DNA of 6,656 nt from Pseudomonadota bacterium (GTDB lineage Bacteria > Pseudomonadota > Alphaproteobacteria > Acetobacterales > Acetobacteraceae): positions 1 through 6,656 of the forward strand of contig JAJZFF010000611.1 of assembly GCA_021805485.1 (NCBI GenBank). The letters run 5' to 3'. This document shows, piece after piece, positions 1 to 6,055 of the stretch. How positions within the stretch are numbered: the first letter of the stretch is position 1; the number at the start of each line of letters is the position of its first letter. Made by a program: the position numbers and the translations under genes. The notes under the pieces are model-generated. The model was not told the DNA's origin, ran no database searches, and saw nothing but the letters and a program-made list of their open reading frames with translations.

Positions 1-1175
1 CGTGCCGGTGGCGCCCGCTCAGCCAGCACGACCGGCAACATGGCGGCGAGCCGCGCCGCCAGGTCCGCCCCCTCCTCGGCCACCCGCACCAGGCCGAGCC
101 GCTCCAGCAGGCGCGCCCGCAACAACTGCTCCACCCGCGGCGCCGCGCGCGGCACGATGATGGCCGGCTTGTTCGCCGCCAGAATCTCCGAAACCGTGTT
201 GTAGCCACCCATCCCCACCACCAGATCGGCCCGCGCCACGCTGTGCACGAGATCGGTCGTGAAGGGCAGGAGCCCGACATCCGGCCGCGCCGCCGCCAGG
301 TGCCTCAGCGCCTCCACCTGTTCATGCGGCATCAGCGGGCCGGGCACGAGCAGCGAGGCGGTGGCGTGCACCGGCAGCGCTGCCAGAGCATTCAAATACG
401 CCAGCATCATGCCGTAGCCGTCGCCACCACCGCCGGCGGTCACCAGCACCCGCTTGCCGGGCGCGGCCTCCAGGCCCGGCCACGGAGCGTCGACCCGCGC
501 CGCGGCAGGGCGGCCGACATAGCCGACGTAGCGCAGCTTCGCGGCGACGGTGGACGGCAGACGATAGCTCGCGGCGAGATCGAACAGGTCCCGGCTGCCA
601 TAGACCATGATCTGGTCGTAGGCGTGTTCCAGCAGCTCGTAGGTCTCCTCCTCCTGCCACAGGCGGCAGACCACTTCCGGCGCGTCGATGATGTCGCGCA
701 GCCCGAGCACGACCCGCGTATCCGGCATTTCCTGGCGCACCGCCGCCAGCATCGGCAGGAGTTCGTTCTTCATGCCGGCGGGGGCATGATCGATCACGAT
801 CACGTCCGGGCGCTCGCGCATCACGGCATTGAGGATGAGCGCCTCGCGATAGCCCTTGACCAGCCCGAACGGATGCACGCCGCCGCGCGCGACGTAGCGC
901 TCGGCCCCGACTTTCACCACCGGCGGCAGCGGCTGCACCCAGAGGCCCGCGGGCAGATCCCACCGGCGGATCACCGGCGAACCGCTGAGCAGCCACACCT
1001 CGCAGCCATCATCGGAGGCCAGCAACTGCTCGGCGATGGCGAGATTGCGGCGCAGATGGCCGAGCCCGAACGTGTCGTGCGAATAGAGAAACACCCGCGA
1101 GCGGGCAGCGGCGCGCGGCCCCGCCGGTCCGGCCCGGAATGGCTCGGAGCTGAATTCGAAACTGCCGTCGGGCAT
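1..1175 (-). CDS. Predicted glycosyltransferase, MurG-like/COG4671 type (partial, 3' end off the left edge)
   Basis: I translated this gene from the reverse complement: 391 codons are open from the ATG to the window edge, with no stop. It probably transfers a nucleotide-activated sugar to a cell-surface or extracellular glycan; donor and acceptor cannot be read from the sequence. Near the N-terminus (residues 28-47) FLYSHDTFGLGHLRRNLAIA is the glycine/histidine loop typical of the COG4671 family of predicted GT-B glycosyltransferases. VIVIDHAPAG (125-134) lies in the N-terminal Rossmann half. The C-terminal half has VLVTAGGGGDGYGM (243-256), ADLVVGMGGYNTVSEIL (316-332) and ANKPAIIVPRAAPRVEQ (334-350), which match the MurG-like nucleotide-sugar site (G-GGYNT-E...P..EQ). 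No signal peptide or membrane segment is seen, so it is likely cytoplasmic. Most of the catalytic region is present, so little should be missing. It is divergent from the trmO-like gene, and any cluster partners lie to the left. The family call is firm; the substrate is unknown. Confidence 0.88.
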   Translation of the reverse strand, partial: MPDGSFEFSSEPFRAGPAGPRAAARSRVFLYSHDTFGLGHLRRNLAIAEQLLASDDGCEVWLLSGSPVIRRWDLPAGLWVQPLPPVVKVGAERYVARGGVHPFGLVKGYREALILNAVMRERPDVIVIDHAPAGMKNELLPMLAAVRQEMPDTRVVLGLRDIIDAPEVVCRLWQEEETYELLEHAYDQIMVYGSRDLFDLAASYRLPSTVAAKLRYVGYVGRPAAARVDAPWPGLEAAPGKRVLVTAGGGGDGYGMMLAYLNALAALPVHATASLLVPGPLMPHEQVEALRHLAAARPDVGLLPFTTDLVHSVARADLVVGMGGYNTVSEILAANKPAIIVPRAAPRVEQLLRARLLERLGLVRVAEEGADLAARLAAMLPVVLAERAPPA

Positions 1176-1180
1176 GATAA

Positions 1181-1190
1181 CTTCCTTTCC
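1181..1190 (-). promoter_or_regulatory. Shine-Dalgarno sequence of the glycosyltransferase gene
   Basis: Read on the minus strand this is GGAAAGGAAG, followed by five bases (TTATC) and the ATG. The AGGA core sits seven bases before the start codon. It is the clearest ribosome binding site in the window, and it fixes the glycosyltransferase start at 1175 because no competing start codon has comparable support. Confidence 0.75.
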
Positions 1191-1264
1191 GCTCCGCTGG
1201 TTCGGTCGGAACGACATCCCGCTCAAGACCTGGCGCGGTGCGGATGCCGCCTCGCCCGATCCGG

Positions 1265-1283
1265 GTCGCCGCAGGGCGGCGAC
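1265..1283. repeat. Perfect 8-bp inverted repeat (hairpin) in the divergent intergenic region
   Basis: GTCGCCGC (1265-1272) and GCGGCGAC (1276-1283) are exact reverse complements separated by the three bases AGG. Neither strand has a T-run after the stem, and the element lies between two divergent genes, where a terminator would not be expected. It is 90 bp upstream of the glycosyltransferase ATG and about 140 bp upstream of the trmO-like ATG. It could be an RNA hairpin in the glycosyltransferase leader, an operator, or a REP-like element. The rest of 1176-1424 showed no promoter I can defend. Confidence 0.55.
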
Positions 1284-1424
1284 ACCTGTTCCGATCCCTC
1301 ACAGTCATAGGGGCCGAAGCTGACGCAAGCCTGACAACGCTGAACGGGCTGGCCTCGTTTCGCGCGCGGCGACCCGGCAGCCGATCCCTGGACGCCTCGT
1401 CCGCGCCGCAGGCATAGTCCGCCC

Positions 1425-1916
1425 ATGCACCCAACCGACAGCGAAGCGCCCGTTTCGCCGACCGAGGCAGCTTCGGACCTGCGTCCCGGCGAGGTTCCGG
1501 TCGCCCTGCCGGCGCAGACCGATGCCGCGCTCTATTTCATCGGCGTCATCCACACGCCCTGGGCGCGGCGGGAGGAATGCCCGCACCGCGGCCGGCGCGA
1601 CGGGCCGATCTGCACCATCGTCGTCGACCCGCGCTGGGCCGAGGCGCTGACCGGCCTGGAGCAGCACCCTCGCCTGCAGGTGCTGTACTGGATGCACCTC
1701 TCGCGCCGCGACCTCGTGCTGCAGCGGCCGCGGCGCAACGGCCTGCTGATCGGCACCTTCGCACTGCGCTCTCCGGTCCGGCCCAACCCGATCGCGTCAT
1801 CGGTGGTCGATCTCGTCGGCATCGACGGCACCACGCTCAGCGTGCGCGGCCTGGACTGCGTCGACGGCACCCGGCTGATCGACCTCCGCCCGGAGCACGC
1901 CACGCCCGGCACCTGA
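1425..1916 (+). CDS. trmO: TrmO-type tRNA (N6-threonylcarbamoyladenosine-37) N6-methyltransferase
   Basis: TrmO (TsaA/YaeB/VirR family) uses S-adenosylmethionine to methylate t6A at position 37 of tRNA-Thr, tuning decoding; it acts in the cytoplasm. In this 163-residue protein the domain begins at YFIGVIHTPW (37-46). ECPHRGRRDG (51-60) corresponds to the loop with a conserved Cys. LQVLYWMHLSRRD (84-96) and the signature FALRSPVRPNPIASSVVDLV (112-131) follow. DCVDGTRLIDLRP (144-156) is the closing motif, where the family usually has D-G-T..-D-I-K-P-Y. This is the short one-domain form; E. coli TrmO has an extra C-terminal domain. The first 35 or so residues are a poorly conserved, probably flexible extension. 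No ATG or GTG lies between this start and the domain, so I kept the start although upstream AGG (1410-1412) is a weak, distant ribosome site. The closing motif is altered (Arg for Lys, Glu for Tyr). Family certain; exact tRNA substrate inferred. Confidence 0.87.
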   Translation: MHPTDSEAPVSPTEAASDLRPGEVPVALPAQTDAALYFIGVIHTPWARREECPHRGRRDGPICTIVVDPRWAEALTGLEQHPRLQVLYWMHLSRRDLVLQRPRRNGLLIGTFALRSPVRPNPIASSVVDLVGIDGTTLSVRGLDCVDGTRLIDLRPEHATPGT

Positions 1917-1935
1917 GCGCCCGTGCCGCGGTCGC

Positions 1936-1958
1936 GCCCCCTCTGGCCAAGCGGGGGC
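1936..1958 (+). terminator. Possible weak terminator or leader hairpin between trmO and ppiD
   Basis: GCCCCC (1936-1941) and GGGGGC (1953-1958) form a 6-bp all-G/C stem around an 11-base loop. It begins 19 bases after the trmO-like stop. The following bases (CCGGTTTCT) hold only a short T-run, so factor-independent termination would be inefficient. It may instead be a structure in the ppiD leader. The rest of this 83-bp gap shows nothing else I can name. Confidence 0.3.
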
Positions 1959-1999
1959 CCGGTTTCTATGGTGCGGCGCCGCTTTTCGGGATCGCTTGC

Positions 2000-3922
2000 A
2001 TGCTCACCTCGTTCCGCGCCTACCTGAACACCTGGATCGTCCGCGCCCTGTTCATGGTGCTGGTCGCCGCCTTCGCGCTCTGGGGCGTGGCGGACATGGT
2101 CCGTCTGGTCAGCGTGGACACGACCGTTGCGACCGCGGCCGGGCAGAAGCTCGAAATTCCGGTGGTGCAGCAGGCCTACCAGCAGCAGTTGGCACAATAT
2201 CAGCGCAATGCCGGCGCCAACGCCGAACCCACGGCCGAGATCCGCACCGCGCTCGCCCGCCGCGCCGTCGAACAGCTGATCACCGAGAGCGCGGTGGCGG
2301 CGCAGATCACCGGCTTCGGCCTGGTCGTGCCCGACGACGCGCTGCGCGCCGCGGTGCTGGACCTTCCGGGACTGCGCCGCAAGGATGGCGGACTGGACCG
2401 GATCGCGCTCGAACGGATGCTGCAGAATGCCGGGCTCTCGGAGGCACGGTTCCTCGGCCTGCTGCGCAGTGACCTCGCTCAGCGTCAGCTCCTCGCCGCG
2501 GTGCGCGCCGGCGCGGTGGCGCCGGAGAGCATGGTCCAGGCCTTCTTCGATTTCCGCGGCGAGACACGCACCGCCGACGCCGTCAGCTTCCCCCTCGCCA
2601 GCGCGCCGGCACCGGCGGCGCCGCAGACGGCGAGCCTGGAACGATTCTGGGCCAACCATCCCGACCTGTTCAGCACCCCCGAGCTGCGCCGCATCAAGGC
2701 CGTCGTCCTCGCCCCGGAGACCATCGCCAAGACCGTCCAGGTCTCCGACGAGGAGCTCGCCGCCGCCTACGACCAGCGCCGGGCCGAGTTCGACGTGCCC
2801 GAGAAGCGCTCGGCCGACGTGCTGCTGGCGCAGGACGAGGCCAAGGCCAAGACGCTGGCGGAACAGTGGCGCGGCGGCGCGGACTGGGCCGCAATGGAGA
2901 AGGCCGCGCGGGGGCCGGGCGGCAATGCGATCACCCTCACCGACACCACGGCGGCGGAAGTCCCCATCCCGCCGCTCGCCGAGGCGCTGTTCGCCGCCAA
3001 GCCCGACGAGGTCTCCGGCCCGGTCAAGACCGATATCGGCTACTACGTTTTCAAGGTCGGCAAGATCACCCAGGGCGCCAAGCGCAGCCTGGAGCAGGTG
3101 AAGGACGAGCTGCGCCGCAGCGTCGCGCTGCAGAAAGCCTCCGATGCCATCTACGACCGCGCCAACAAGATCGAAGACCAGCTCGCCGGCGGCGCCAAGC
3201 TCGACGAACTGCCCGGCGATGCCGGCCTGGCCGCGGTCAGCGGCACGCTGGATGCCAAGGGCGACACGGCGTCCGGCACGCCGGCGCCGATCCCCGGTCC
3301 GCCGGAGCTGCGCGCCGCGCTGATCGCCGCCGCCTTCCAGACCAAGCCCGGCCAGCCGCCGCACCTGACCGAGGTTCCCGCGCCCGCCGAGAGCAAGACC
3401 CAGCCGCAGGCCTCGTCCTACTACGCGCTCATCGTCGAATCGGTCACCCCCCCGGCGCAGAAGCCGTTCGCCGAGGTGCAGGCCGCGGTGACCCAGGCCT
3501 GGACCGAGCAGGCGCGGCGCCGCGCCCAGGAACAGGCCGCCGCCACGCTCTATGCCGCGGTCAGGGCCGGCGAGACGCTCGCCGCCGCCGCTGCCAAGGC
3601 GGGGCTCACCGTGACGACGCTGCCGCCGACCGGCCGCTTCGCCCCGGCGGCGGGGGTTCCGTCGCAGCTCAACGTGCTGCTGTTCAGCATGAAACGCGGC
3701 GAAGCGACGATGGTGGAGACGCCGGAAGGCTTCCTCGTCGCCACGCTCACGACCATCACCGAGCCGGACCCGAAGGCCGATGCGGTCGGCTACGGCCGCC
3801 TGCGCGACCTGCTCACGCGGCGCATGGGCGCGGACATCGAGACGCTCTATCTCCAGGCGGTGCGGACCGAGGCCAAGCCCCACATCAACGAAGCGCTGCT
3901 GCAGGGCATCGCCCAGCCCTGA
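2000..3922 (+). CDS. ppiD: PpiD/SurA-type periplasmic foldase, membrane-anchored, with a degenerate parvulin domain
   Basis: Proteins of this type sit in the inner membrane facing the periplasm, near the Sec translocon, and act on newly exported proteins. The protein has 640 residues (E. coli PpiD has 623). Residues 1-10 are a short cytoplasmic stretch, and 11-31 (TWIVRALFMVLVAAFALWGVA, broken only by Arg15) form a signal anchor. Residues about 50-225 are the helical SurA_N-like chaperone region. Residues about 228-357 are parvulin-like, with EVSGPVKTDIGYYVFKVGKI (337-356) as the best match. A helical arm follows, and a C-terminal half-repeat has LFSMKRGEATMVETPEGFLV (561-580). Both histidines expected in an active parvulin are absent (Asp273 and Tyr349 at those places), so a holdase role is likelier than isomerase. 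I chose ATG 2000 because the anchor follows directly and GGGA (1988-1991) lies eight bases upstream; the frame is open further upstream, but that part overlaps trmO and looks non-coding. trpE follows. Confidence 0.87.
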   Translation: MLTSFRAYLNTWIVRALFMVLVAAFALWGVADMVRLVSVDTTVATAAGQKLEIPVVQQAYQQQLAQYQRNAGANAEPTAEIRTALARRAVEQLITESAVAAQITGFGLVVPDDALRAAVLDLPGLRRKDGGLDRIALERMLQNAGLSEARFLGLLRSDLAQRQLLAAVRAGAVAPESMVQAFFDFRGETRTADAVSFPLASAPAPAAPQTASLERFWANHPDLFSTPELRRIKAVVLAPETIAKTVQVSDEELAAAYDQRRAEFDVPEKRSADVLLAQDEAKAKTLAEQWRGGADWAAMEKAARGPGGNAITLTDTTAAEVPIPPLAEALFAAKPDEVSGPVKTDIGYYVFKVGKITQGAKRSLEQVKDELRRSVALQKASDAIYDRANKIEDQLAGGAKLDELPGDAGLAAVSGTLDAKGDTASGTPAPIPGPPELRAALIAAAFQTKPGQPPHLTEVPAPAESKTQPQASSYYALIVESVTPPAQKPFAEVQAAVTQAWTEQARRRAQEQAAATLYAAVRAGETLAAAAAKAGLTVTTLPPTGRFAPAAGVPSQLNVLLFSMKRGEATMVETPEGFLVATLTTITEPDPKADAVGYGRLRDLLTRRMGADIETLYLQAVRTEAKPHINEALLQGIAQP

Positions 3923-3952
3923 GGCACCCGACGCCAGACGTGCCGAATAAAG

Positions 3953-3987
3953 ACGTGCCCAGCCTGCAAAAACGTGCCCAGCCTGCA
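3953..3987. repeat. 16-bp direct repeat, two copies with 19-bp period, upstream of trpE
   Basis: ACGTGCCCAGCCTGCA occurs exactly at 3953-3968 and again at 3972-3987, separated by AAA. A third, partial copy of its left end (AGACGTGCC) is at 3936-3944, repeated at 3951-3959. The core GCCCAGCC also occurs at 3911-3918, across the last codons of ppiD. The array fills most of the 91-bp ppiD-trpE gap and ends 12 bases before the trpE ribosome site. It may be a slippage duplication or a pair of operator half-sites; the sequence does not decide. Confidence 0.7.
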
Positions 3988-3998
3988 CCGGCAATGAC

Positions 3999-4003
3999 AG
4001 GAG
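3999..4003 (+). promoter_or_regulatory. Shine-Dalgarno sequence of trpE
   Basis: AGGAG lies ten bases before the ATG at 4014. This spacing is slightly long but acceptable. It supports 4014 as the start rather than the out-of-frame ATG four bases further on. Confidence 0.6.
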
Positions 4004-4013
4004 TCCGCGCCCG

Positions 4014-5525
4014 ATGAATGTCTCCGTCTCCCCCGGCTTCGCCGCCTTCCGCTCGGCGTATGAAACCGGGCGCGGGACGCTGCTCTGGCGGCGCGGCGTG
4101 GCGGACCTGCAGACGCCGGTCGCCGCCTTTCTCAAGCTCGGCCACGGCAAACCCAACGCCTTTCTGCTCGAAAGCGTCGAGGGCGGAGCGGCGCGCGGGC
4201 GCTATTCCATCATCGGCCTGGCTCCGGACCTGATCTGGCGCTGTCGCGACGGGCGGGCCGAGATCAACCGCGACGCCCGCTCCGCGCCGCACGCCTTCGT
4301 CGCCGACGCGCTCGCCCCGCTCGAAAGTCTGCGCGCGCTGATCGCCGAGACGCGCCTGGAGGTGGCGGAGAGCCTGCCGCCGATGGCCGGCGGTCTGGTC
4401 GGGTATCTCGGCTACGACATGGTGCGCCAGATGGAGCGGCTGCCGGCGAAGAACGTCGACCCGCTCGGCATGCCGGACGCGATCCTGGTGCGGCCGACGC
4501 TGTTCGCGATTTTCGACAACATCAACGACGAGCTGAGCCTGATCGCGCCGGTCTATCCGCGCCGCGGGGTCAGCGCCGAGCGCGCCCATGCCGAGGCCGA
4601 GGCCGCGCTCGATGAGGCAGAGGCGGCGCTCGACCGGCCGCTGCCGCACCCGGCCCCGCCGGTCGAGCTGCCGCCCCTGCCGGCCCCGTCATCGAATTTC
4701 ACCAAGGACGGGTTCATCGCCGCGGTCGAGCGGGCGAAGGACTATATCCGCGCCGGCGATGCCTTCCAGATCGTGCCGAGCCAGCGCTTCTCGGTGCCCT
4801 TCGCCTTGCCGCCCTTCGCCCTCTACCGCGCGCTGCGCCGCATCAACCCGGCACCGTTCCTGTTCCACCTCGATTTCGGCGGGTTTTCCGTGGTCGGCTC
4901 CAGCCCGGAAATCCTGGTCCGGCTGCGCGACGGCACCGTCACCATCCGCCCCCTCGCCGGCACGAGGCGGCGCGGGGCGACGCATGAGGAGGACAAGGCG
5001 CTCGAGGCCGAACTTCTCGCCGACCCCAAGGAGCGCGCCGAGCACCTGATGCTGCTCGATCTCGGCCGCAACGATGTCGGCCGCGTCGCCGAGATCGGCA
5101 GCGTGCGCGTCACCGAGAGCTTCGCCATCGAGCGCTTCTCCCACGTCATGCACATCATGTCCGACGTGCAGGGCAAGCTGCGCCCCGGGCTGGACGCGGT
5201 GGACGCGCTGGTGGCGGGCTTCCCCGCTGGCACGCTGACCGGCGCGCCGAAAGTGCGGGCGATGGAGATCATCGAGGAGCTCGAACCGGTCCGGCGCGGC
5301 ATCTATGCCGGCTGCATCGGCTATTTCGCCGCCAATGGCACGATGGATACCTGCATCGGCCTGCGTACCGCCATCGTCAAGGACGGGGTGATGCACGTCC
5401 AGGCCGGATGCGGCGTCGTCGCCGATTCCAATCCGGAGGCCGAATACGAGGAGACCCGGCAGAAGGCGCGGGCCCTGTTCCGCGCCGCGGAGGAAGCGGT
5501 GCGCTTCGCCGCGCTGAAGGCATGA
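4014..5525 (+). CDS. trpE: Anthranilate synthase component I
   Basis: TrpE converts chorismate to anthranilate and pyruvate, the first committed step of tryptophan synthesis, using ammonia supplied by the TrpG glutaminase; it is cytoplasmic. At 503 residues it is full length. The N-terminal domain carries FLLESVE (50-56), the LLES element that binds tryptophan for feedback inhibition, then RGRYSIIGL (61-69) and GGLVGYLGYDMVR (126-138). The chorismate-binding domain has IRPLAGTRRRG (311-321), LMLLDLGRNDVGRV (345-358), HVMHIMSDVQGKL (378-390), FPAGTLTGAPKVRAMEIIEE (403-422), YAGCIGYF (431-438) and GCGVVADSNPEAEYEET (465-481). Ala315 in PLAGT separates it from PabB, which has a catalytic Lys in PIKGT. 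No glutaminase domain is fused and no trpG follows, so TrpG must be encoded elsewhere. The stop overlaps the next start by four bases. Regulation is presumably by feedback inhibition; no Trp-rich leader peptide is present upstream. Confidence 0.96.
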   Translation: MNVSVSPGFAAFRSAYETGRGTLLWRRGVADLQTPVAAFLKLGHGKPNAFLLESVEGGAARGRYSIIGLAPDLIWRCRDGRAEINRDARSAPHAFVADALAPLESLRALIAETRLEVAESLPPMAGGLVGYLGYDMVRQMERLPAKNVDPLGMPDAILVRPTLFAIFDNINDELSLIAPVYPRRGVSAERAHAEAEAALDEAEAALDRPLPHPAPPVELPPLPAPSSNFTKDGFIAAVERAKDYIRAGDAFQIVPSQRFSVPFALPPFALYRALRRINPAPFLFHLDFGGFSVVGSSPEILVRLRDGTVTIRPLAGTRRRGATHEEDKALEAELLADPKERAEHLMLLDLGRNDVGRVAEIGSVRVTESFAIERFSHVMHIMSDVQGKLRPGLDAVDALVAGFPAGTLTGAPKVRAMEIIEELEPVRRGIYAGCIGYFAANGTMDTCIGLRTAIVKDGVMHVQAGCGVVADSNPEAEYEETRQKARALFRAAEEAVRFAALKA

Positions 5526-5968
5526 GCGGCACGGTCTTCACCATCGGCTACGAGAAGACAGCGCAGGCCGACGTGATCGCCACGCTGCGGGCGGCCGGGG
5601 TGCAGACCGTGCTGGACGTGCGCGACCGCCCGCTCTCGCGCCGCGCCGGCTTCTCCAAGAAGAGCCTGGCCGCCTCGCTGGAAGCGGCCGGGATCGGCTA
5701 TGTCCATCTGCGCGCGCTGGGCACGCCACCCGAGGGGCGGGAGGCGAACCATCGCCATGACTGGCCGCGCTTCTGGGCGATCGTCGAGGCCAAGCTGGCG
5801 ACCGACGAGGCCCAGCACGATCTCGCCCGCGCCGCCGCGCTCGCCGCCGAAACGCCGTGCTGCCTGCTCTGCTACGAATCCGACTGGCACATCTGCCATC
5901 GCCGGCGCGTCGCGGAATGGTTGCATGACACGCGCGGCTTCAACGTCACCCATCTGCCGCTGGCCTGA
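5522..5968 (+). CDS. DUF488 domain protein of unknown function
   Basis: The 148-residue product matches DUF488 (COG5483-like) along its whole length, and the family has no agreed function. Visible motifs are FTIGYEKT (6-13), VLDVRDRPLSRRAGFSKKSL (30-49), YVHLRALGTP (60-69) and LLCYESDWHICHRRRVAEWL (115-134). The last is the family's LLCxE...CHR..VA block, likely part of a conserved polar pocket. Trp122 stands where relatives commonly have Pro (D-P-x-x-C-H-R), and two extra cysteines (113, 114) precede Cys117 and Cys125. There is no signal peptide or membrane segment, so it is likely cytoplasmic. The start is set by the ATGA overlap with trpE. The only nearby purine tract, GAAGG at 5516-5520, is one base from the ATG, so translation probably depends on coupling to trpE. 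The cydD gene follows 83 bp later. A role in tryptophan synthesis is not implied by sequence. Family call is firm, function unknown. Confidence 0.88.
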   Translation: MSGTVFTIGYEKTAQADVIATLRAAGVQTVLDVRDRPLSRRAGFSKKSLAASLEAAGIGYVHLRALGTPPEGREANHRHDWPRFWAIVEAKLATDEAQHDLARAAALAAETPCCLLCYESDWHICHRRRVAEWLHDTRGFNVTHLPLA

Positions 5969-6055
5969 ATGGACGCAGCGACCGCCGGGCGCCCTTTTCC
6001 CGGCCCGCGCCAGCCGCTAAGAACTTTCCGTCCCGCGATGTGCACCGCAACATGA
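5969..6055 (+). other. Short ORF (28 codons) between DUF488 and cydD, coding status doubtful
   Basis: An ATG directly follows the DUF488 stop (TGAATG), in the same frame, and opens 28 codons. They end in a TGA that overlaps the cydD ATG as ATGA. The peptide starts MDAATAGRPFPG and is Pro/Arg-rich with no recognisable domain. It has rare codons for this genome (CTA, AGA), which argues against selection for coding. It has no Shine-Dalgarno site of its own but could be translated by reinitiation and so carry ribosomes to cydD. The same gap holds a 6-bp inverted repeat, GCCGGG (5984-5989) and CCCGGC (5999-6004), without a following T-run. Confidence 0.2.

Noticed and set aside
243..1310. A 355-codon plus-strand open frame opposite the glycosyltransferase.
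   Set aside because: Its product is His/Arg/Gln-rich without any domain and mirrors the glycosyltransferase codons; the minus-strand reading has recognisable family motifs.
1176..1424. Sigma-70-like promoters in the divergent region, for example TTGTCA with TATGAC on the minus strand.
   Set aside because: The spacing between these boxes is 22 bases, too long. No other pair on either strand came close enough to consensus to claim.
1577..1999. Extension of ppiD upstream to an ATG at 1577.
   Set aside because: The extra 141 residues are Arg/Pro/Ala-rich, overlap the trmO-like gene in another frame and would bury the signal anchor. ATG 2000 puts the anchor at the N-terminus as the family requires.
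3923..4013. A possible trp attenuator or leader peptide before trpE.
   Set aside because: The gap has no TGG codons on the coding strand. The only short ORF (3994-4017, MTGVRAR) has no Trp, and no terminator/antiterminator pair is visible.
2866..4017. A plus-strand frame of 383 codons inside ppiD ending across the trpE start codon.
   Set aside because: It is the +1 shadow of ppiD, giving an Arg/Ala/Pro-rich product. Only its last codons leave the gene, and the ATGA overlap with trpE looks coincidental.
1532..4156. An 874-codon open frame on the minus strand across the trmO-like gene, ppiD and the start of trpE.
   Set aside because: It is antisense to genes with clear homology, its product is low-complexity Arg/Gly/Ala-rich with no domain, and GC-rich third positions routinely open such antisense frames.
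4689..5396. A 235-codon minus-strand frame inside trpE.
   Set aside because: It is antisense to the highly conserved chorismate-binding domain and has no recognisable domain of its own.
5969..6051. An FNR/ANR-type site expected for an oxygen-regulated cydDC operon.
   Set aside because: No TTGAT-N4-ATCAA-like palindrome is present. Regulation could lie further upstream or not use FNR.
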